Source: Morinoia aosen
Lineage: Eukaryota > Arthropoda > Malacostraca > Amphipoda > Talitridae
Direction: 5' to 3'
Length of the DNA stretch: 64,000 nucleotides
Assembly: GCA_030386875.1 (NCBI GenBank)
Contig: CM059559.1
Coordinates: forward strand, 60,960,392-61,024,391
The first letter of the stretch is position 1. Each line of letters begins with the position of its first letter. The notes below the pieces were generated by a model. The model saw only the letters and a list, made by a program, of their open reading frames with translations. It was not told where the DNA came from and made no database searches. Of the stretch, positions 57,333-64,000 are shown one piece after another. The position numbers and the translations under genes were made by a program.

Positions 57333-58589
57333 CTGCAAATAGATTAAAGTTCTTCATTAATATAGCAAATACACTTAGTCATGACAACAGAGTGAAATAG
57401 TTGTCATACAAGAAAAATAATGTACCAGAACAATATTTGAAAGTATGAACTTTGAAACCTGAAGCGTTCGTTTTACTGACTTTCATAAAAATCGATGTCA
57501 TAGCATATTTGCTCTAACTTCTCAAGTAGCCCTCAAATAACTTGCCAGGAAGCTCTAGGCTTACACGTTTTTATAGCATACAATTGACTGTTTCACTTGC
57601 TCTAATGAAGCGAACATTCACTCCATGAATATATGAGTAAATTTCTGCATATTAAAAGACAATGTAAGATTGTCAACACATCATCCAGAATCTTGTTGCA
57701 ACATTCCTATGAAGTTCCATGTAATCAAGCTTCTATTTGAAATTCCAATAAAGATATTTACCCTAAAATATCTCAGCACTAAGCAAAACTCAGAGATCTC
57801 ACGCTGCATTTTCATGAGCTTCCGTCATGAGAAAGCAAGCACATATTTGCTTTTGTGAATAGGAATTTTGACACACCTGTACCGGTAACTTTTGCCTTCC
57901 ACTTAGAGCCAAACTGCTCCTCACTACTGCTCTTTAGCATCATTGAGAGTCATACAAAATTTACCAGCCTCTCTACAAACAAGATCTCAAGAATTTCTTG
58001 TTTTATGCTATTTCTATTTACCTTGACACAGAGTGACCAAACATAAAAATCAATCATTATGGTTAAATATAAATATATCAGTAGAAATCATTTTCAAACT
58101 GCAAATAACATAACACTAGACTCGAGGTCACCAACGTAGATCGAGAGGTCGTTATCTGTTTATAGAATGATTATTAACAGCCGCAGGAAACGAAAACTTG
58201 ACAGGCGCCCAGCAACCGAAAACACTGGCAGTGCTAAAAGTAGGGTAGTTTGACCAGTATCAGTGTCTACCGATATTTCATTTCCAAATTTTACTACTTT
58301 TTAATACCTTCAACAGCAAAAATTGAGCACCTATTTTTTACACACTGAATGTTGTCTAAATGTCCAGATGCAAGAAATCAGCCTATAATGAGTAGTTTTA
58401 GGTCAATAATACATGCAATAACAAAGGCTCAAAACAACTCCAAGTTTGTTAATACTTAAAATACTGAATAAAATACTTAATAGTACTAAATGCAGCAACA
58501 AACGCTCAATTGCAAAAAATTACCCAAATTTTTAATGTACACTTTCCTAAGTGGACTCCAACAAATGAATGGCAAGGACCATGTAGATT

Positions 58590-59185
58590 AGATAAAATAT
58601 TAGATTAAGCCTCCCTAACTGCTACAAAAAGAGCGTATCAAAGAGAGAAAGGAGGAAGGCACCATTTAGTGTGGAGAAAAGAGAGTATGAAATCTATGCA
58701 GAAGGGACATAGAAACAGTAAGTTGAGAAAGAAGTTAATGAAACAAGATAAAAGTTAAAGAAGAAAATAGTAGGTACTGAAAAACAGGACAGCAGTGAAC
58801 CGAAAAAAGGTGGTCCTTAACATAACAAAAAAAAAAAATTTTATTTCAACAAAAAGAAGACTCTTAACCCTTTAACGCCCAAGTGGACTGTACGGTCCTC
58901 TTTCGAAAATAACAATAATATATTGTATTTCTTATTCAATTTATTCACTAATGTGTCCTTTGAACTTCACTGCCGAGTGGCAGCTCCTTCCCCATCTTGA
59001 TAACAGTGACTACCTAATGGCAGTGTCGGTTTAGTGATAGTGGTTGTCATAACGGTAATGTGAGTATAAAAAAATGTGGGCGTTAAAGGGTTAAGAGTCT
59101 AACTCACGGCCTAGGCCCTCACACACTTCCCCCCTAGGAGTGCTAATTCCCATAGATAAAATAATTGTATCCCTCTGGGTTGGGG
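58590..59185 (+). repeat. Dispersed ~350-bp repeat, copy 3 (carrying a MITE)
   Basis: Starts TTAGATTAAGCCTCCCTAAC, matching the copies at 53721 and 62145, and ends with the CTAATTCCCATAGATA region. It is split by the TTAA MITE at 58868-59090. Confidence 0.78.
58868..59090. mobile_element. piggyBac-type MITE, 223 bp
   Basis: TTAA at 58864-58867 and 59091-59094. Perfect 14-bp inverted termini CCCTTTAACGCCCA and TGGGCGTTAAAGGG. No coding capacity. CCC-initial termini with TTAA are the piggyBac hallmark. Confidence 0.85.
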
Positions 59186-60985
59186 AAAGTCGCAGTCTCA
59201 TTATCTTTCAACTATGAGAGCAACAGTTCATCATGAGCAAAAAATAAACTGACTGGAAACTGGTACACACCGGGGGATTGTCGGATCCTCTTGCAGGAAT
59301 GTTTCCTGTAAATTGTTGTAAATTTCTGATTCTGGGAAAAAGAACTTTTTAAAAATCTTGAAACTTTTTATCCATACGTACATCATTTTCAATTGCCAGT
59401 GAATTATCCCACTTCACAATTTTTTACTACCCTGACAGGTAAAGTAGACCCCTGAGGCAAATTTAACTACTTTTTACTTCCTTTTTAAGTGCTTTTCAAA
59501 TTTAACTAACTTTCATTCTTCACTACCTAGTAGACATCCTGTCAACTGGACAATTACAATTGAGAACGTCACAGACATTGCTTGTCACGGTGGCCGTGGA
59601 CAGCCGGAGGAACACTACAAAAACTTGAGAGATCGACGGAGGTAATGAACTTGGTAAGCTCCTACTAGGCTCGAGATGGAAGCAGCTCTTCACACAGCAC
59701 CCCAATTCCTCATGGAGAATGAAAGGTTTCAGTAATATAAAAACTCTGATCCCAACTAAACTGTTCATAAGATATTGTGTCCGTGTCTTTAAATTACCTT
59801 TTGCATCATTTAATAAAACTCAAATCAATATTATCAGAAAATTCAGCATTCAATCCTTTTCAAAGCTACTGTAAGTTAACAAAAGGTTTACTATTATACT
59901 AGATATTAACACTTTAACTGCGGCAACTAAATATCAAGTTCAACACAAAACTCAAATTTGAAGTCAACTGTTCTAAACTATTATGAAAATACCAAAAATG
60001 AACTGGATTTCGTTTTCATTTTTTTTTCATTTCAGTATTCATGAAAATTGAGTTTGTGACTACCTGTTGGTCAGCAGCATTATGAAAATTACCTCCGTGT
60101 ACCACCAGTGGCGCACGTCACAGTCAAAATGTTAAACAATAATTTGGAGGCCCTGGGCACCTTGCACTAAGTGACAGCCGCCCATTAGGTATTGTGCTAG
60201 TTGACTAAAACGCCGCACATGGATTTTCTTTTTCTCGGGTATACATGAAATTTCGATAAGTGTGCTTAATAAAGAAGTAAAAATTGTTTCTGGTAGGCAG
60301 ATTACCATCATTAGGTACAGGCCTGATAATATATGATCAGTTGTTCTCGTATGTTAATTTGAACTACTTATTCACATTCTTTGTCTTAGTTTATATTTCT
60401 TTTCATCATTTATTTTGTAGATTCTTTATTCCTGTTTTGATCCACTCCATTCTTCCTGAGCTAACGTGCTTCTTTATTTCTTGATCAATACAATTATCTT
60501 CAATTCTTCATTACTCAAGTTACCTTTGGTTCTGTGAATAAACCCTTGGTAATCATCATGAATTAATTTTCCTTTTTATTTTCTCCCCTATAACCCTTGT
60601 TATATTTTCCTATGATTTTATTTTGAAGTCATCTCAAAATTCACTCCATTTATTTGTACAATACAGCATTACTAGTTGTAAATAAGTAAAAAATAAGTAA
60701 GTAAAATAAGTAAAAATAAGTAAACTCTCCAACAACAAATGACATTGGGAAAGACAAGTTTGCTCCCACAAGAACAATTCCTTCATTCACTGCTTGAGAT
60801 GATCAACCCAGAATAAGCATCCTCAAGTTATTACGTATTTATCCTGGATTTTGTTGCCATCTGCATAACCTAAGTGTTGAAAATACTTATTACTCTAGGG
60901 TATTGCATATTTACATTCATCTAAACTTAAGCCAATCTTTCACCCTTCAGTAATTAGCAACTTTTTCAACTAAAGTTTAGTATAC
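59186..60985. other. Intron sequence, mostly unassigned
   Basis: Short low-complexity frames only. A CAGG...TCTAC-type end near 59525-59540 and a related motif near 58262 might be decayed hAT-like termini, without a matching duplication. Confidence 0.3.
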
Positions 60986-60989
60986 TACC

Positions 60990-61641
60990 ATGTGTGCCAT
61001 CCAAGATCTATTATTTAACCTATCAACTTTGGATGTGAGGTTGAATGGGGAAGTTTTAGAGGAGGTAGAGCATTTTAGGTACCTCGGGTCGGATGTGACT
61101 GTTAAGGATAGTATGGAAGTAGAAGTGAAGCATCGAGTGAGTGAAGGTTGTAAGACATTGGGTGCAATGAGGAAAGTTTTTGAATGCAGGAGTTTGAGTA
61201 TGAATGCTAAGAGGGGACTGTATGAAAGTTTGATTGTGCCAGTTTTGTTGTATGGAGCAGAGTCCTGGGGGTTGAGAGCAGCTGAGAGGAGGAAGTTGGA
61301 TGTGTTTGAGATGAAGTGTTTGAGGAGCATGTATGGAGTAACTAGAAGAGATAGGATCAGGAATGAGTTGGTTAGGGAGCAGACGGGTGTTATCAAAAAG
61401 TTGAGCAGGCGAGTGGATGAGAGTGCTTGGATGGTTTGGGCATGTAGAAAGAATGAATGTTGAGCGGCTGGTGAAAAAGATATATATGTCGGAAGTGAGT
61501 GGTCTTCGAGCGCGAGGTAGACCACGGATGAGTTGGATGGATGGGGTGCGACGTGCTTTGTATGAGACGGGTCTGACTGTGGACGTGGCGAGAGGGATGG
61601 CTGCGGACAGAAGTGAGTGGGGGCAGTGTATAAGGAGGTAA
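60990..61641 (+). pseudogene. LINE pol C-terminal region with a single frameshift
   Basis: The first part has VEHFRYLGSDVT, LLYGAESW and KLDVFEMKCLRSM, the post-polymerase pattern of RTE/related LINE proteins. It shifts frame near 61410-61430 and continues as VLGWFGHVERM...RGRPRMSWMDGVR, the usual end of these proteins. Fresh-looking except for the frameshift. Confidence 0.8.
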
Positions 61642-61920
61642 TTTTATTTTTGACGCGTTACTGGAAGCTGCCCGCGTGTGATGGGGTTGACCTGTCATGT
61701 GCGGGGGAGGGGCTGCACTCAATGAAACGGTCGGGGTAAACCAGCTGTTGCTGTCGGGCCTGACTGTGGAAGGTGGTTGTGCTGGGCTGCTGCTGATCCT
61801 GGCAGTTCAGGTGCGGCCAGTGCTGCCTCTCTCGCCTCCTAGTGACTAAGTGTGGTGATTATGGCCTGCTGTCGGCTACCCTCCCATGAGGAGGATAAGC
61901 CCGGTATATGTATGTATGTA
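60990..61920 (+). mobile_element. Second LINE 3' end (RTE-like), ending in a (TGTA)n tail
   Basis: A 5'-truncated non-LTR retrotransposon with an almost intact C-terminal reading frame, a ~270-bp GC-rich 3' region and a short TATATGTATGTATGTA tail at 61904-61920. It lies in a TMX1-like intron on the opposite strand. The tail type fits RTE-like elements. Confidence 0.8.
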
Positions 61921-62144
61921 TCATCCATTATTGAACTTGCCTTCTTCCGTCTCATGTACTTTATAACATTCTAAACTGTTCTTAAAAATGTAGATCCCTT
62001 GACATACAAAAAGTTCAATTCTTTCTCAGTACTCTCCACAAGAAGTAAAATAAAACTTAGTCAAGTTTTAAAATACACGGCAAAATTGCTATCTCACCAA
62101 TAGACAGGAATTACCTTAATACTAGCCTGTAATTTAATTAGACA

Positions 62145-62510
62145 GATTAAGATTAAAAGTTAGTTCAAGCCTCCCTAACCGCTGCAAAAATAGAGCGTAT
62201 CGAAGAGAGGAAGGAGGAAGGCACCATTTAGTATGGAGATGAGAAAATGATGAATCTATGCAGAAAGGTCATAGAAACAGTAAGATGGGAAAGAAGTTCA
62301 TGAAATAAGATTATTAAAGTTCAAGAAGAAAGTCAGAGGTGCTGAAAAACAGGACCGTAATGAACCGAAAAAGGTGGTCCTTAACATAACAAAAAACATT
62401 ATATTTCAACAAAAAGAAGGCCTACCTAACTCTCAGCTCGGGCCCTCACATTTTTCCCCTGGGAACACTAATTCTCATAGATACAATAGTTGTATCCCCC
62501 TGAGGGGATT
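62145..62510 (+). repeat. Dispersed ~350-bp repeat, copy 4
   Basis: The best uninterrupted copy: GTTAGTTCAAGCCTCCCTAA start, GAGGAAGGAGGAAGGCACC, ATCTATGCAGAAAGG, CAACAAAAAGAAGGCCTACC, and CCCCCTGAGGGGATT end. It ends 60 bases before the donor of the TMX1-like membrane exon. Confidence 0.8.
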
Positions 62511-62569
62511 TAATTAGACAGACAACTTGACAAAATAATTGGAAAGGCTTTGAGGAACCTCGGACTTAC

Positions 62570-62689
62570 CAGGCCTATGAGAGCTCCCACAACGATGGTG
62601 CACACTGCAAATATGAGGTATGAGCCCCACTCAGGCAGCCCATAGTCCTTCACGAGGGTGGAGTGCACACTGCGCAGAACCATCGACAA
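62570..62689 (-). CDS. TMX1: TMX1-like gene, juxtamembrane and transmembrane exon
   Basis: 120 nt, 40 codons, phase 0 out. Acceptor CAACTGTTGCAG, donor GTAAGTCC. The sequence begins LSM, then has KDYGLPEWGSYLIF and a hydrophobic span. Human TMX1 has the same order: LSM, a His-containing helix, GLPVWGSY and the membrane span. TMX1 is an ER type I membrane thiol oxidoreductase of the PDI family; its thioredoxin domain would be encoded upstream, beyond the right edge of the window or in exons not identified here. Confidence 0.87.
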
Positions 62690-62884
62690 CTGCAACAGTT
62701 GCATCGTTTACAATACAAAGTTTAACTTAAATAAATACACAATGAAATCAAAATTCCCTACATTATTTATTGAACCATGAAAAAACATTAATTTACTCCT
62801 TGCCAAAATCTATAATGCACCTACACTAATGTCAAACGTTGAAGTTTTTCATCCCCTCTTGGTTTTATTGGTTTCAATAAGTAG

Positions 62885-63235
62885 GATTAGACTAGAAGTT
62901 AGTATATGCCTCTATAACCTCAACACAAGTTTTTCCAATGAGAGGAAGATCCAATTTTGAATCTAATCAAGCAAACAGAGCAGCTATAGATAAGGTGCAT
63001 CCTCTCACCCTTTGCAAAGAAATAGCACTACATGAAAATGTTTATAAAGAAAATAAAAACTGAAGCAGAAAGTACTTAATACTGAAAAACAGGCCAGCAG
63101 TGACCAAAAGAAAGAGGGTTTGTGGCAAGTAAAATCTTCTTTCAATGAAAGGCCTAACTAACTTTCACCATAGAACCTTACATTTTCCTACTAGGAGTAT
63201 AAATTTCCATAGATAAATAGTTGCATCTGCTTTAA
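62885..63235 (+). repeat. Dispersed ~350-bp repeat, copy 5 (diverged)
   Basis: ATTAGACTAGAAGTTAGTAT and GCCTCTATAACCTC start, GAGAGGAAGATCC, CTGAAAAACAGGCCAGCAGT, GGCCTAACTAACTTTC and CCATAGATAAATAGTTGCAT end. Order is kept, sequence is diverged. A weaker sixth copy may lie at about 63480-63780. Confidence 0.6.
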
Positions 63236-64000
63236 AAATAATGAGAAATAGTCCATAGAGAGAAGTAGTCTACAACACAAATATACTTGTAAAAAAACTG
63301 TAGTGAATCCATTACATTTCAAAAACAATAAAAAACAAAGATAAAAATATAAAAAAATGATCGAATACAAATACAATGTTATCGTAGCAAAATGAATTCA
63401 ACGTTTCGAGATTGCTTCATTCACTAAAAAACAATGGAACTAGTATAGTAGCTATACAGATGAGATGTTTTCACAAACAAATGACAAGGAACCATTTACC
63501 ATGGACTAATGAAAACGTAGAATCAATATACAAAGTGTCTTCACACATGATATTTTGTGTATAGAAACAGCTAGATAGGATGTACAAGAAAAAAAGATAT
63601 AGAAGGACATATGAAAGATAAAAAACAATGTAAGCAGAAAAAATACAGAATTCTCGAGACCTATTTATAGCAGATGTTATAGCAGTAACCCCTAATACCA
63701 TAGGATGGACAAACAGTAATGACTTAAATCTATTGACTACTCTATGACCCAAAAGGAAGGAGTTACATGACAAAACTTTAATGACCAGGCAATGTTCATT
63801 ATTTCCTCGAATGAGATTCAGTTTACATACAAAATACCAGGCTTTTCTTCCTTATGGAAAGGTAGCCAACAGCAAGCCACAATCATTCACCCTTAGTCAC
63901 TAGGATGCAAGAGAGACAGCACAGGCTGCACCAGAACTGCCCAAATCAATAGCAGCCCAGTACAACCTTTTCCCAATGTCAGGCCCGAAAGCCATAGCTG
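63236..64000. other. Intron sequence to the window edge
   Basis: AT-rich, with a possible sixth, weak dispersed-repeat copy at 63480-63780. No upstream TMX1-like exon was recognised. Confidence 0.4.

Noticed and set aside
58262..59540. Possible second hAT-like element around dispersed repeat copy 3
   Set aside because: The candidate termini (CAGTGTCTAC and CAGGATGTCTAC) match imperfectly and no target duplication is seen.

Overview
The window is eukaryotic, most likely arthropod. It is AT-rich DNA made almost entirely of transposable elements lying in and next to one intron-rich host gene. The only host gene I can support is the 3' half of a TMX1-like gene (thioredoxin-related transmembrane protein) on the minus strand. 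Four exons lie at 62570-62689, 57249-57332, 50598-50685 and 45975-46069, with matching splice phases and a polyadenylation signal at 45870-45875. No rRNA, true tRNA, CRISPR array or bacterial-style operon is visible.

Left part (0.6-42 kb). A young, non-coding LTR element (587-4499) is followed by a large nest of elements. A Gypsy (Ty3-like, errantivirus-like) element on the minus strand is the host layer. Its gag (33.9-33.0 kb), protease (32.9-31.6 kb), RT/RNase H (31.3-29.4 kb), integrase (17.64-16.93 kb plus a tail at 6980-6895) and a possible envelope-like C-terminus (6009-5746) are separated by later insertions. A BEL/Pao element (17643-29424, TSD CTCT) split the integrase zinc finger. 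A Copia element (6981-16929) split the integrase C-terminus. A tRNA-derived SINE (31330-31601) sits in the protease-RT linker. The Copia was itself split by a LINE 3' fragment (9802-13550), which in turn carries a Harbinger-like element (9824-11420, TSD TTA). The Copia was also hit by a TTAA-flanked foldback element (14144-15604). The BEL was split by another TTAA foldback (18891-19898), by a solo LTR (22135-22914, TSD ACTT) and by a 2.3-kb TG...CA element inside its 5' LTR (26805-29079, TSD CCCAC). Further right are a solo LTR in a microsatellite, a 26-bp minisatellite, a second SINE, a gag-like ORF split by a third TTAA foldback, and a Penelope-like fragment with RT and GIY-YIG motifs.

Right part (44-64 kb). 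The TMX1-like gene has introns of about 4.5, 6.6 and 5.2 kb. They hold a LINE fragment, a fourth TTAA foldback (51475-53716), a deleted hAT-like transposon with BED-finger and C-terminal transposase domains (54785-56985), a 223-bp piggyBac-type MITE (58868-59090), a second LINE 3' end (60990-61920) and five or six copies of an unclassified ~350-bp dispersed repeat.

Most retroelement genes are visibly broken by stops, frameshifts or lost catalytic residues. The unusual theme is a set of four unrelated-looking TTAA-flanked foldback elements that share one layout: a GG-initial inverted terminus, a C/G homopolymer block about 120-140 nt inside it, and an interior built of repeats in alternating orientation.
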